DNA of 64,000 nt from Rhynchopus sp. YZ270_cl-10 (Eukaryota; Euglenozoa; Diplonemea; Diplonemida; Diplonemidae), in the NCBI GenBank assembly GCA_964035575.1, contig OZ037851.1:248001-312000 (forward strand), in the 5' to 3' direction. Of the stretch, positions 10,260 through 20,785 are shown one piece after another. Every line of letters begins with the position of its first letter. Position 1 is the first letter of the stretch. The notes beneath the pieces were generated by a model that ran no database searches, was not told where the DNA came from, and saw nothing but the letters and a program-made list of their open reading frames with translations. The position numbers were made by a program, and so were the translations under genes.

Positions 10260-10400
10260 TCGTTTTTTTTACGGGAAATTTTACGTGGGGAAGTCGTTTT
10301 TTTTACGGGAAATTTTACGCGGGAAATCCTTTTTTTTTCCGGGAAATTTTGAGGAGTCTTTTTTTTTTAACGGGAAAATTCTGTAGGGTTGACCCGGGAG
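10260..10400. repeat. Short tandem array with ACGGGAAATTTTACG cores
   Basis: Four imperfect units of ~35 bp, each a T-tract followed by ACGGGAAATTTT or a close variant. No coding potential. Confidence 0.7.
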
Positions 10401-10420
10401 GCTGTACCTTCAATTTTTTT

Positions 10421-10582
10421 TTTTGCCTGCGGCGCCATTTTTCATTTTTTGCTCCGCAAAAAGGGTTCGTTGAGTGACTGCTCTGTGGTGTAAATAGCTA
10501 TATTTTTACACCGTACCCTAATTTTTTTCGCCTGCGGCGCCATTTTATATTATTTTTTTTTGCTTCGCAAAAAAAAATTCAG
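10421..10582 (+). repeat. Interspersed repeat, copy 1 (inverted copy at 42650-42815)
   Basis: About 160 bp framed by two GCCTGCGGCGCCATTTT blocks, with GGGTTCGTTGAGTGA and an internal inverted repeat GGTGTAAA/TTTACACC. The reverse complement of 42650-42815 matches over the whole length with few differences. A dispersed non-coding repeat, class unknown. Confidence 0.8.
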
Positions 10583-11682
10583 TTCCGTATGTTCCCGATG
10601 GTACTTGTCTTCTGAAGGAAAAGTACAAAGTGAACGTGGGGGCAGTTTGCGTAGTTGCAAACTTTGCTGCATGTTGTGACCCCACCATTTGATGGACGGA
10701 GCACGTCGAACCCAAAGGAGTGAGAAAGAAGGATATGGCCAAAGAAAAAAGTAGCGTACCGTGCGCCTGCGGCGCAAGCTTGCATTACACCCTTCTTATG
10801 ACATAGTTTGGCTGCGAAAAAAGTGCAATTTTAAGCGCAATTTTGAAATGTGGCGTACCGTGGCTTCGCCAGAACGCGGTTTTTTCGAAGTTTTCTTGGA
10901 AAATGGGGACACTCTCGCACGGGTTTTGTAGGCTGCACCGGTAGTGCACTCCCCGTCTTTGGTTGCTGTTGAACAAGGATTCTCTCTCCTGACTACATCT
11001 ACGCAAAGAGACGCCACCGCCTTTCTCACAGCACTATTGAGAAGCTGATGGTTCTTCATGAACAGGCACCGAGTTTAACAACGAAAAGATGGGGAATATT
11101 CTTGAACACGCTGTTGCCTTGTTTCTCAGCACAAGCGTAACAGGTTCAAGAGAAAACGGAGGTGTTCCTGCTGTTGGCGGAGGAGTTGGAAGACTTCGCT
11201 CCCCGTATTTGCTTTCGGAATTGAGCTTCTGAGGACCTTTTTCGCGCGCAGCGCGAATTTTTTTTTCTCCAAAACTGGTGCTTTCGGAAGTCGGTCAACG
11301 ACCTGTCAATATCAGGGGGTGTGTGTATAGAGTCCCTGTGTCAGCGACCTGTCAGCGACCTGTCAATATCGACCCCTCCCGGAGCACCAAAAACGAAAGA
11401 AATTGGACGTGGGGTTCTCAAAATTTTCGGGGAAAACGGCATATTTAGCGATAAGTGTGTTCGAAACGTATCATGTGGGCAAAAAAATTATGATTTTCAC
11501 CACCAGACATGGGCCAGGGTCGAAAAATGTACCTTTTTCCCGTGTAAAAAAACCCGTAAAAAAACCCGAATTCCAAGCCCAAAAAGTGCGATTTTCGTAA
11601 CTGTTTAGCGTCAGGTCTGTCCTAAAATGTGAGAGGGGGTTGTGTGGCTGTAAGGAATGAATGCGTTTCTCCTTTTTAAACA
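10583..11682. other. Gene-free DNA
   Basis: No convincing coding frame. Contains GC-rich short palindromes set in homopolymer runs (such as CGCGCAGCGCG near 11247) and a small repeat CGACCTGTCAATATC at 11298-11370. Confidence 0.5.
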
Positions 11683-11782
11683 GTCGTTACGCTAGTGGAC
11701 TACTGCGGCTGTAACGGGTAACGGGGAATTAGGGTTCGATTCCGGAGAGGGAGCCTGAGAAACGGCTACCACATCTAAGGAT
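11683..11782 (+). pseudogene. Fragment of small-subunit (18S) rRNA gene
   Basis: The stretch from about 11713 to 11782 contains TTCGATTCCGGAGAGGGAGC and CTGAGAAACGGCTACCACAT, hallmarks of the conserved 5' domain of eukaryotic 18S rRNA. The preceding AGTGGACTACTGCGGCTGTAACGGG fits the segment just upstream in 18S rRNA with some changes. Similarity stops after CTAAGGA, where 18S would continue towards the GCAGCAGGCGCG region. An isolated ~100-bp piece, not a working gene. Confidence 0.85.
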
Positions 11783-13315
11783 ACCCACGTTATGCGCTTA
11801 CGCAACAAATTGTTGGTCAACAAAAACTATTTTTTTTTTTTTTTTGCTACCAAACCGCTAGAAACGGATGTCAAAAAAAACCCTCCTTTTTTTGCCTAAA
11901 CAGAAATGAGGTGAGTGCACAACAAAGAAAACTTTGATAAAAGATGACCCCGAAGTCCTTCGCGTACTTAATCACCTAATAAAGGGGGAGGGATAAACAA
12001 AAGGTCTCAGACATTTCAGTCATTTCCCACCACACAAAAGTAGTTGTCCTAAAAAATGTCCGACCCCGCATATTTTTTTTTTCACAGCGGTTTTTAAGAT
12101 AAAAGAACGCAACCCTTCCACCAAGAGAGGAAACCGGAAAGTGTCAGAGCCTCATTCTGATTCTGGTTCTGGTTTCACCATTCCCCTTACCCCCCTTCGA
12201 ATATTATTTTGAAAGATCTGTGTCGTCGGACGATTATAATTTTGCATCTGGGTCGAGTGAAAAAAAATGAACCAGGAAATACGGTGAAATAAGGTGTTGG
12301 TCAATCGTATCTAGTCTCTTGTACGCTGCCTGAAGGGCGTTCTACTGGGAAGCATATAGAGGCCAAAGATAAATAACCAAAAAAATGAAAGGTTGAAGGT
12401 GCAAACCCTGACACAGATGAACAAGACAAAAGTTTTTTTTCAAAAAAAAAAACAAAAAAAGAAGAAAAAGAAAGAAAGATGAGCGGGTTTCACGGTGAAC
12501 ATCTTTTCTTCCTCAATAGTTCTCGTGCTGGATTACGTCTTGAAGTTGGGGGCAAAAAGCGAGTGGCAAAAAAGCGCCTCTCAATTTTTAAAAAAAGTCG
12601 CCAAAAAACACAACTGGGAAAAAAAAAATGTTGGTTGTTGTCGCAGGCATCTCCTATTGACCCGCGTACGATGCCAGCCATCCGGATGAAAGAAAGCACA
12701 AATTACCCTGTTACCACCAACAGCAGTGGGGGAGAAAAAAAAAATGAAAATACGCCTCACCCGGCATTGCACCCAGTAATACAGCCTACGTTTCAGTACA
12801 AGACAAATCATCTCTAAGCGCGAACGAATGCAGGCGCAGTAAAAAAAAATGCTCGATTTGCAGGCGTATTTTACTGAGGTATTACTGAGTGGGCTTTTTT
12901 TTCTTCTTTTTTTTTTTCCCTTTCTCCGAGAAGGGGCAAGGCTCTTATCGCCTTCTGTGTAGCATGAAGGTTTCTCTAGAGTGCCTCTCAAGAGATGATA
13001 ACAACAACATCAACAAAATTTTAAAGTGGTTCTAGACAACAAAAAGGTGTTGCCAGTTTTCAATGAGAGTGGCTATTTTTGCAGGGAAGGGGGGCCAGTA
13101 AAAAAATATTTCTCCATTGGAGTATAGCAAGAACGTCCCCGCAACTACTATCGTCTCCCTCTGTGTGTGCACCATAGAGAGTGAAGATTGCTTTTCCTTT
13201 ACAAAGGAAGAGAGAGAAAAAAGAAGAAAAAGAAGAATAGTCGAAAGTGCAAACGCCTCACCGTTCATCGATGGACGCAGGGCACTGGAAATAAATGAGG
13301 GGGGGAAAAAAAGCA
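11783..13315. other. Gene-free AT-rich DNA
   Basis: Long A and T runs and no gene. 12640-12710 shares a GACCCxCGTACGATGCCAGC segment plus a downstream GATGAAA-AGCACAA piece with 60487-60525. Confidence 0.5.
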
Positions 13316-13562
13316 CACAGTAAACAGTAAACAGTAAACAGTAAACAGTAAACAGTAAACAGTAAACAGTAAACAGTAAACAGTAAACAGTAAACAGTAA
13401 ACAGTAAACAGTAAACAGTAAACAGTAAACAGTAAACAGTAAACAGTAAACAGTAAACAGTAAACAGTAAACAGTAAACAGTAAACAGTAAACAGTAAAC
13501 AGTAAACAGTAAACAGTAAACAGTAAACAGTAAACAGTAAACAGTAAACAGTAAACAGTAAT
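13316..13562. repeat. ACAGTAA heptanucleotide array
   Basis: About 35 nearly perfect head-to-tail copies of ACAGTAA (~245 bp). The even repeats create open frames on the minus strand that are not genes. Confidence 0.97.
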
Positions 13563-13820
13563 CCTGAAAGATAAACCGGGGGGTGAGCAATCTTTCTTAC
13601 ATTTTGATCACATCGCAAGAAGCAAAACGTACAATAGTGTGAGATGAGAGGTACTTTTCCGTGAAGCAGAAGGCAGAAAGGGGTTTCTGCCGATGTTACT
13701 TTCCACGCGTTTTTATTATGTTTTTTTTTTTTTTTTTGTTTGTTTTTTTTTTTTTTTTTGCTCAGCGTTTGTTCAGGTTCGAAAGAAACGCCAGAGCTAT
13801 TTTTTCTTTTTATTTTATTT

Positions 13821-13868
13821 TGCAATATTGGTTGTAGTGTAAACACCCTAGGGATGAGCTGCACTATA
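13821..13868 (+). repeat. TAGTG/CACTA hairpin repeat
   Basis: TTGGTTGTAGTG is followed by CACCCTAGGGATGAG and CACTATAA. The outer stem TAGTG/CACTA and the central CCCTAGGG palindrome fit the family consensus. Confidence 0.65.
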
Positions 13869-13970
13869 ATATTCATTTTCCTTCTGTGAGAGCGTAAAGG
13901 GGGCGGAAAAGTGGAGTGTTTTTCGCCATTAGAGCTTGCTGCCTCAATATGCCAACTGGCAGTGCTAAGT

Positions 13971-14055
13971 ACCGTATTCGTACAAATTATCGACTGTACA
14001 AATATTCGACCTTTTCAGGATTATTCTGGAAGTTCGACCTTTTTTCGAATACGGT
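13971..14055. mobile_element. Tiny inverted-repeat element (85 bp)
   Basis: Perfect 10-bp terminal inverted repeats ACCGTATTCG and CGAATACGGT, with a duplicated TTCGACCTTTT inside. It resembles a miniature transposon, but no target duplication can be defined. Confidence 0.5.
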
Positions 14056-14400
14056 AAATTCTTTCTGAGAGTTGATACAGTGCTAAATAAAGTGGGACTG
14101 CTGTCGTCCTCTGTTTCTGATTGTTTTAGTGCAACTGTAGTGTAGCCCAAAAAAGGAAAAGGCACGTAAATTGAGGTAAAGACCAGTGAATAGGTCCCTT
14201 ACCAGAAATCGCGAACAGAAATAACCGAAAAATAATTTCGTTACAAATGCACCAGGCGTCTGGGCACAGCAGAAGATACGTATATTTCTTATATTTCGTG
14301 TCTGAAACATAATTTTTGTTTTCCAGGATAAAAAAGTTAGTCTGGTGATCGCCTCACTGTGCTTTGGGGTCACCAAAAAACCAAAGAAAGAAAGTTGTAT

Positions 14401-14428
14401 ATGAACGTAAGCCTCTCGTGCTTAGTCA
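14401..14428 (+). repeat. CTCTCGT-type hairpin
   Basis: AAGCCTCTCGTGCTTAGTC preceded by ATGAACGT; stem TAAGC/GCTTA with loop CTCTCGT. Confidence 0.75.
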
Positions 14429-14661
14429 ATTTGAAACAAAAAGGCGGATGCCCAAAACAAACTCGGAAAAAAAACAACAACAACACCCATACATAGAAAC
14501 TGACTTCTTCGATATGACTGTTAAGCAAATAAGGAAGGGGGAAGAAAAAAAAGGGAGTGTTTTTCCTGCCGCTTTGGACGCTCCGCAAGCTATTGTGTTT
14601 TTTTTCACCGAAGTATGGGGTTTTGGTTGTGAAAAAAGGTAAAACAAAGCTAGCGGGGGGC

Positions 14662-15756
14662 AGGGGTACCTGTAACGAGGGGGGTAAAAACGGCCCGGCC
14701 CCCGGCCCCCGGCCCCTGGTTATCAAATGGAGAAAAGCACGTGTATGTAGACACGGTATACACAACGCAACCTTGTGCGCGGGTTTTTGGGTCATTGTTG
14801 CCCACAAACGGGCCGGCATTTGCATTCCGGAATCCGTCCGGCCAGTGGTGGGGTCAATTTGACGAAATGGACAAGTTCTCGTTTTTGGTCAATTTTTGCA
14901 GTATACACAATACAGTACAGGGGATTGGGAGTACAGTACAGTACAGTACAGTACAGTACAGTACAGTACAGTACAGTACAGTACAGTACAGTACAGTACA
15001 GTACAGTACAGTACAGTACAGTACAGTACAGTACAGTACAGTACAGTACAGTACAGTACAGTACAGTACAGTACAGTACAGTACAGTACAGTACAGTACA
15101 GTACAGTACAGTACAGTACAGTACAGTACAGTACAGTACAGTACAGTACAGTACAGTACAGTACAGTACAGTACAGTACAGTACAGTACAGTACAGTACA
15201 GTACAGTACAGTACAGTACAGTACAGTACAGTACAGTACAGTACAGTACAGTACAGTACAGTACAGTACAGTACAGTACAGTACAGTACAGTACAGTACA
15301 GTACAGTACAGTACAGTACAGTACAGTACAGTACAGTACAGTACAGTACAGTACAGTACAGTACAGTACAGTACAGTACAGTACAGTACAGTACAGTACA
15401 GTACAGTACAGTACAGTACAGTACAGTACAGTACAGTACAGTACAGTACAGTACAGTACAGTACAGTACAGTACAGTACAGTACAGTACAGTACAGTACA
15501 GTACAGTACAGTACAGTACAGTACAGTGTAAAAAACTCAAAAATCCCTCTCGCGCCTTGGCGAAAAATATTTTTTATAAAAACCGGCTTTATTTGAAAGA
15601 TTGAGATCCGCTGACCCCAAAAAATAAAATTGGCCCCAGCCAAGAATAGCTATACAAAAGCAGAATAACGGCGAGAGTATTTCCCACGTAATTTCTTAAG
15701 GGATTTTTTCTCGGCCCAGAGGCCCGGCCCGCGGCCCCACGTTACAGGTACCCCTG
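14662..15756. mobile_element. hAT-type miniature element with an expanded GTACA array
   Basis: Ends are inverted repeats beginning CAGGGGTACCTGTAACG (14662 on the left; mirrored to end at 15756). Both flanks carry the 8-bp duplication GCGGGGGG (14654-14661 and 15757-15764). An 8-bp duplication with CAGGGG ends is typical of hAT elements. There is no transposase; most of the interior is the pentanucleotide array, and GGCCCGGCC-rich blocks lie inside each end. Confidence 0.88.
14931..15527. repeat. GTACA pentanucleotide array, ~600 bp
   Basis: About 119 uninterrupted copies of GTACA. The ends of the host element themselves contain GGGTAC, and TACAGTACAG precedes the array. Every frame through it is open, giving spurious STVQY and similar repeats. 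Confidence 0.98.
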
Positions 15757-16472
15757 GCGGGGGGGGGCACGCCACCGTCAGTCGTTTCTATTTCCTCTTG
15801 CAAAAAGAAATTGGGAAATCGCAAAAAAGAATTATACTGGAACAGATTGAAAATATTGTTCTTGCTTTTGTTGGAACTCGGTACATTGTTCCTCCAGTAT
15901 CGTTATTTTTACAGGATTTAAAAAAAGAAGAAAAAAAACAAATGAAAGACAAATCTTTCGTTGTGTACAGATATTTCAACCAGACGATTCGAACATTTTT
16001 GAGAACGTGAACTACGATCGAAACAACAGGGTTTTTGCTGAGGCGTTACAAAGGAAAGTGGGGGTCGCGCCTTCTGAGGTAGATGAACGGACCCACATTG
16101 TAGCAACCTCGCAACATGCAGGACTAGGAAACAATGAATGGAAAAATTGGAAGGTCACATCGCAGTTCATGTTCTGTACATAATCGTCTGGTAACACACT
16201 TCATGTAATGGGTTGGGTGGGGGTGGGGGGGGTTCTCACGATTGTTCCAGTGTTCATGTTGGTTCGCAGTGAATGGCCTTTCGCTGGCCTTCCCTTGCAT
16301 ATTTCTCTTCCGCAAGTGGCTCTGCTTCGCACATAAAAGGGAAGCGAAAAAAAAATAAAACAAATGTCAAGTGACATCACCACTGCATATAAAAAATATC
16401 TGAGCCTCGCAAAAATTAAAAATCCAAATGATAAAGATGAAGCCAAAGAAAACTAAAAAAAAATATCCCCCA
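15757..16472. other. Spacer 3' of receptor B, no gene seen
   Basis: AT-rich, with short A-rich pieces and no credible coding frame. The duplicated receptor block begins at about 16473. Confidence 0.5.
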
Positions 16473-16479
16473 AAAGTGA

Positions 16480-19400
16480 TCAGAAAAGCACCCCAAATAC
16501 GTGGCTCCGAAGCAGTGAAGCCGCAGACGGCCGTGCCGAAGGGTCCCGCTGGAAGCAAAGCTCAAGAAACGCAACCATGTCCGGTGGTACCGACGCAGGC
16601 AAGGGTGGGCCGCCGTCACTCGACAGAATGCGGTTCACAACCTCAAACGCTGCGTCACGTGAGCCAGACATCCACGGTGTGTGTCCGAACATCTCCACCA
16701 CAGTGCACCCCAACGACCAGATGTCGCAACGTGTCCCGTACTCCCCAACACCCTCACGACGCTCCAGTACCTCGGGCGCCATCCAGAACGGTGTTCCCAC
16801 ACAGGTCTGTGCACCATGCGCAGCAAACGTGTTGTCGGCTTCTTCGCCAAAGATCTTGCTGCACCCAAAGTCAGACAGCTTCACAACAGCATCCACACTC
16901 AGCAGCAGGTTGTCACCCTTCACGTCACGGTGTGCAATCGGTGCACGGCCAAGTTCCCCTTTGTGTAGGTATGCCAGACCCTCCAGCACCTGCCGTGTGT
17001 ACTGCACCACCACGTCGGCATCAAGGCCCCGACCGCGAGAGCGGATCAGACTCTTCACACTACCGCCAGACATGTATTCCATGAAGATTTCGAGGCAGCC
17101 AGCATCACGCCACATGTGTCCCAGGTACTGGACAATGTTCGCATGGTGCAAACTCTGCATCAAAACAAACTCGCGTTCCACTTTGATTCGCGCCTGGCCT
17201 GAGTGCGAGGACGGCAGGTGCAGCTCCTTCACGGCAACATGGCGCTCCACGTCGACGATCTTGCCACGTCCCTCCTTCACAGACGCAAGGTGCACCACAC
17301 CGTAGCTCCCACGTCCCAGAGCAGGCTTCATGCGCACACAGTCACGCATCTGCCCCTTCGAAAGAAGGAGCTGCGCCTCAAGGACGTCTTTGTTCTCAAG
17401 AGTGATTCCCGACTCTGTCCACAAGGAGATGAACCGGTGATCCAGCAGCGTCCCTGCTGTCGGCCGGTCGTCGGGGTTCTGCTGCAGACATGCATTGATA
17501 AACGCACTCGCGGCGTCGGACACGTGTCCTGGCAGGTTCGACGGTGGGTACACAGGTGGAGACACATACGCAGCCCACCTCGTCTTCTGTGGAGCATCGC
17601 CAGGCGGCTTCCCTCTGTTCAGGATTTCTGCCACAGTGCACCCGACAGAGAAGATGTCAGCTGGCGTGCCCGCCTTGGTAAAGTGTGTCCCACTCCCAAA
17701 CACCTCAGGCGCAATCCAGTTCGGTGTGCCGACTTGTGTGTTGGCACACGAGACCACCCCAATGCTGGGTGTGGCTTCATGCACCACCTCCTTGACACTG
17801 CCAAAGTCGCACAGCTTCGCAACACCCTCGGGTGTGAGCAGCACATTGTCACCTTTGATGTCGCGATGCACCACGTTGCCGCTGTGCAGGAAGTGCAGCG
17901 CCTGCAGGACCTGGTGCATGTAGAACGCAGCCTTCTCCTCGGCCAACACAGAGGGCAGGCTCCGCACGTATCCGCCAAGTGAGGTGCCTTCCACAAGCTC
18001 CATCAGCACACACAGCTTCATCTCACGTGGGCTGTACACCATGTCGTACATCTGTGTGATGTGTGGGTGCTTGAGACGTTGCAGGATACGCAGCACAGAA
18101 CGCGCCTCATTCACATCCTCACGCGTGGCACCAAACTGCTCCTTCATCGCAACAAGACGGCCGGACTCCACCGAGCCTGCGTAGACAACACCGTAGGCAC
18201 CTTCTCCAAGGCGCTTCAGCTTTCGCCACGTCAGGTACATCGGGTCTTCTGGGCCTTCGGTGTCTGGGCCCACGGGCAACACACACGACGGAAGGCTTCC
18301 GCTGTTGCTGTAGCACGTCTTGATCAGGTCCGTCGCGCCTGTGAGGACAGAACCTGTACGGACAGAGCCTGTGCGGACAGAACCTGTGCGGACAGAGGCT
18401 GTATGGACAGAGGCAGAGCCTGTGGCGATGGAACCTGTCGGCATAGAACCTGTGGGGACGGAGCCTGTGGGCACAGAAGATGCGTACGTCGTTTCGGTGT
18501 CGTCTTTTATTTCCTCCATGAGGATGTCCTGCAGTTCTGCATGCGCTTCAGGAGACTCTGCAGGCTTCCAGTTGTGTCGGCAAAACGTACGCCAGGCCAG
18601 CCACGCACATACGCATGCCACAGAAAGCAGCACAGCCACAAAGACCCCAACCGCAATGAACAACGCAGCCCTTTCAGATGAACCAGATGTCTCTGGTGCA
18701 TTACTCGAAGGGAGAAGGGTCTGTGGGGAATCTGTGATGTTAGGAGCGCTGGTGTCAGGTGCAGACGTTGAATCCAAGCTCTCTATCGGTGGAGACTCTG
18801 TCATCGGCTCTGTCTTTGGAGGCTCTGTCTTTGGAGGCTCTGTATTTGGAGGCTCTGTCTCAGGCGCTGATGGGGTGCTTGTGGGCGGACTAGTGGGCGA
18901 AGCTGTGGGCGGCGGAGCTGTGTCCATGGCTGGGGCGTCTGTGCGCGGTGTCTCTGTCGTCTTTTCTTGCGGGGCAGACGTGTCAGGTGCGACCACCAAT
19001 ATTTGTGCATTGTCCCTTTGGACGTGATAATCAGAAATGTCCCCACCCTCAGGGCCCACTGCCCAGATGATGTCGTTCAGCCCCACCTTCACAATGGTGT
19101 CAGACGCGTCGGCGGGGAGTGGGGTAAGAGCGCGGTGGAATGTGTACAGGGTCTTCTCAGCATCGGCCGGCGAGGCACCAATGTCGAGGAGGTTCTGGGT
19201 GGCATCGCGTGTGGGTTGTGCCTTGCTGAAAGAGTGTCCGTCTGAGCAAACGTCAGGGGAGCCCGTAAAACACGTGATGGTGTCTGCATCCAGCATGGAC
19301 GAACCAAACCCAACTGCACACCACGCATCAGTGGGGCACATCATGGACATGAAGAGGTGTGGGACACCTTTGTACTGCTCAACATACCATCCGAGCAGCA

Positions 19401-20688
19401 GCTTGTCAGACAGCGACAGCACACCTGGAGGAGGCGCGTCTGTCTGCGGTGCGTCTGTTGTTGGTGGCGCCACTGTCGGTGCAGCTGTGGGAGCTGCCGT
19501 GGGAGGCAACGTCGGAACTATAGTAGCGGGCACTGCAGTGGGTGCCGCTGTGGGTGCCGCTGTGGGAGCCAATGTCGGAACTGCAGTGGGTGACAAGGTT
19601 GGCACCAACGTAGGTACGAAAGTTGGGGGCACTTGAGTGGGCGCCAGAGTAGGGGGCACTGATGTCGGGAACACGGGCATGCGCCACAGATATGAAGGCA
19701 TACGCATAAAAGAAACAACGAACATCTCTCCCGGCACAACGTCGTACGGAAACGCAATGTGCAAGGGTGCATTTGCCCTGCCAAGGTAGTAGTGTTGCAG
19801 TAGCTCTTGTGTTGCGACGTTCCAAAAATAAATATCTATTTCAAAGTTTGATCCTTGCGAGGCGGTAACAAGAATTGCCCCGTCACTTGAAAATGACAGA
19901 GCTGCAATGCTTTTGGCGCTGCCGGCTACGCTGTGATTAAAGGAAACCGTTTCCTTGGTTGCCATTGTCACAAGATCGACACTGGCCTCATCCCAATAAC
20001 CCACTGCGTATTGCTTGCCATCAGGCGAAATTGCAGCGCCCGCAATTTTTCCCGCAGCTGCGTACGTCGTCTCTACTCCGTTGTTCGCTACCACCGCAAC
20101 ACCTTGCGTGATGCCGGCAACTAAAAATATGTTCGGGTCTTGAGCAGGAATCTGCAATATCCGGTCAATAATAAATGAAAATGTAATATCAAAGACGCGA
20201 CCAGGATCGCCCGTAACAATGTCGAAGAGGGCCACGACGTCACGGTCATATACAAGAAACTTGTCATCCGGCGAGAAGATCATCGAGGGCGGAACATTGT
20301 GGTACGTCTTCCTGTACAGCTCTTTCTTGGTCTTGGTATCCCACATACGCCAGTGGAATTCCTCTTGGTCATTGTCCCTATTATGGGCGCTTGCGACATA
20401 GTCACCGTTGTGTGAAATGGCCACCACCTCTGCAATAGCTTTGGTATCGCTTGCGGACAGTGCATAAAGCCGTGTCCCGGCAGAGCTGTACACCACCACC
20501 TCGTACGCAGCTTCATTGATGCACACAAACTGACTCCCATCACCACTGAACGCAGAGCTAGCCCCTGTGCACTCATCAATCTTCAAGATGCACGCATCGA
20601 TGTCGACACACTCCTCCGACACAACGTCAAAGCCACCCTGAAAACATAGAACCAAAAGCGCCAGAAGTCCTCTCCATCCTTGCCACAT
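16480..20688 (-). CDS. Receptor B: WD40-like/DOMON ectodomain, one membrane span, two protein kinase domains (1402 aa)
   Basis: Single-exon gene with a signal peptide (MWQGWRGLLALLVLCFQGG). One WD40-like module spans about residues 25-340, followed by a Pro/Thr/Ala linker (340-420). A DOMON domain lies at ~423-566 (WCAVGFGSSM, then DGHSFSKAQPTRDATQN); DOMON domains bind haem or sugars in known families. A Ser/Pro stalk leads to a membrane helix near 668-695 (ALFIAVGVFVAVLLSVACV), then a TGSV-type repeat tract (~738-786). Kinase 1 (~823-1095) has GEGAYGVV, VAMK, HRDIKGDN, CDFG and GTPNWIAPE. Kinase 2 (~1120-1400) has GRGSYGVV, VAVKEL, HRDVKGDN, SDFG and GTPFWMAPE. Both keep the Gly loop, Lys, HRD and DFG residues, so both look active. 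MAP3K/STE-like. Likely a cell-surface sensor; ligand unknown. Confidence 0.93.
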   Translation of the reverse strand: MWQGWRGLLALLVLCFQGGFDVVSEECVDIDACILKIDECTGASSAFSGDGSQFVCINEAAYEVVVYSSAGTRLYALSASDTKAIAEVVAISHNGDYVASAHNRDNDQEEFHWRMWDTKTKKELYRKTYHNVPPSMIFSPDDKFLVYDRDVVALFDIVTGDPGRVFDITFSFIIDRILQIPAQDPNIFLVAGITQGVAVVANNGVETTYAAAGKIAGAAISPDGKQYAVGYWDEASVDLVTMATKETVSFNHSVAGSAKSIAALSFSSDGAILVTASQGSNFEIDIYFWNVATQELLQHYYLGRANAPLHIAFPYDVVPGEMFVVSFMRMPSYLWRMPVFPTSVPPTLAPTQVPPTFVPTLVPTLSPTAVPTLAPTAAPTAAPTAVPATIVPTLPPTAAPTAAPTVAPPTTDAPQTDAPPPGVLSLSDKLLLGWYVEQYKGVPHLFMSMMCPTDAWCAVGFGSSMLDADTITCFTGSPDVCSDGHSFSKAQPTRDATQNLLDIGASPADAEKTLYTFHRALTPLPADASDTIVKVGLNDIIWAVGPEGGDISDYHVQRDNAQILVVAPDTSAPQEKTTETPRTDAPAMDTAPPPTASPTSPPTSTPSAPETEPPNTEPPKTEPPKTEPMTESPPIESLDSTSAPDTSAPNITDSPQTLLPSSNAPETSGSSERAALFIAVGVFVAVLLSVACVCAWLAWRTFCRHNWKPAESPEAHAELQDILMEEIKDDTETTYASSVPTGSVPTGSMPTGSIATGSASVHTASVRTGSVRTGSVRTGSVLTGATDLIKTCYSNSGSLPSCVLPVGPDTEGPEDPMYLTWRKLKRLGEGAYGVVYAGSVESGRLVAMKEQFGATREDVNEARSVLRILQRLKHPHITQMYDMVYSPREMKLCVLMELVEGTSLGGYVRSLPSVLAEEKAAFYMHQVLQALHFLHSGNVVHRDIKGDNVLLTPEGVAKLCDFGSVKEVVHEATPSIGVVSCANTQVGTPNWIAPEVFGSGTHFTKAGTPADIFSVGCTVAEILNRGKPPGDAPQKTRWAAYVSPPVYPPSNLPGHVSDAASAFINACLQQNPDDRPTAGTLLDHRFISLWTESGITLENKDVLEAQLLLSKGQMRDCVRMKPALGRGSYGVVHLASVKEGRGKIVDVERHVAVKELHLPSSHSGQARIKVEREFVLMQSLHHANIVQYLGHMWRDAGCLEIFMEYMSGGSVKSLIRSRGRGLDADVVVQYTRQVLEGLAYLHKGELGRAPIAHRDVKGDNLLLSVDAVVKLSDFGCSKIFGEEADNTFAAHGAQTCVGTPFWMAPEVLERREGVGEYGTRCDIWSLGCTVVEMFGHTPWMSGSRDAAFEVVNRILSSDGGPPLPASVPPDMVAFLELCFQRDPSARPSAASLLRSHVFGVLF
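18330..18475 (-). repeat. Expanded TGSV repeat tract in receptor B
   Basis: The DNA unit of about 15-18 bp (GACAGAACCTGTGCG and variants) encodes repeated xTGSV peptides between the membrane span and kinase 1. Receptor C has only two such units at the equivalent place. Confidence 0.85.
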
Positions 20689-20704
20689 ATGTGTCGTGCT
20701 TGTT

Positions 20705-20785
20705 TATACCACCCAACCCTCAACCCCAATCCCAACCCCAATCCCAATCCCAATCCCAATCCCAATCCCGAACCCAACCCTATCC
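20705..20785. repeat. CCCAAT hexamer tract upstream of receptor B
   Basis: About ten copies of CCCAAT or CCCAAC directly upstream of the receptor B start codon. A shorter version lies upstream of receptor C at 25981-26035. It could be part of the promoter or leader, or simply a microsatellite copied with the gene. Confidence 0.85.

Larger units (their letters stand above)
13563..14661. other. Gene-free spacer
   Basis: Contains poly(T) tracts, one TAGTG-type hairpin (13821-13868), one small inverted-repeat element (13971-14055) and one CTCTCGT-type hairpin (14401-14428). No gene seen. Confidence 0.5.

Noticed and set aside
12479-12991. Possible small genes on both strands around 12.5-13.0 kb
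   Set aside because: Lys- and Phe-rich translations come from A and T runs; no start context, domain or intron evidence.
13258-13876. Minus-strand frames reading VYCLLFT repeats
   Set aside because: Produced by the ACAGTAA array; no domain or start outside it.
14741-15643. Long open frames on both strands through the GTACA array
   Set aside because: They exist only because a 5-bp repeat without stops is open in every frame; no start context or non-repeat domain supports them.
16428-18681. Several plus-strand frames of 200-260 codons opposite receptor B (and matching ones opposite C)
   Set aside because: Antisense shadows of GC-rich kinase coding sequence; the minus frame carries all kinase motifs.
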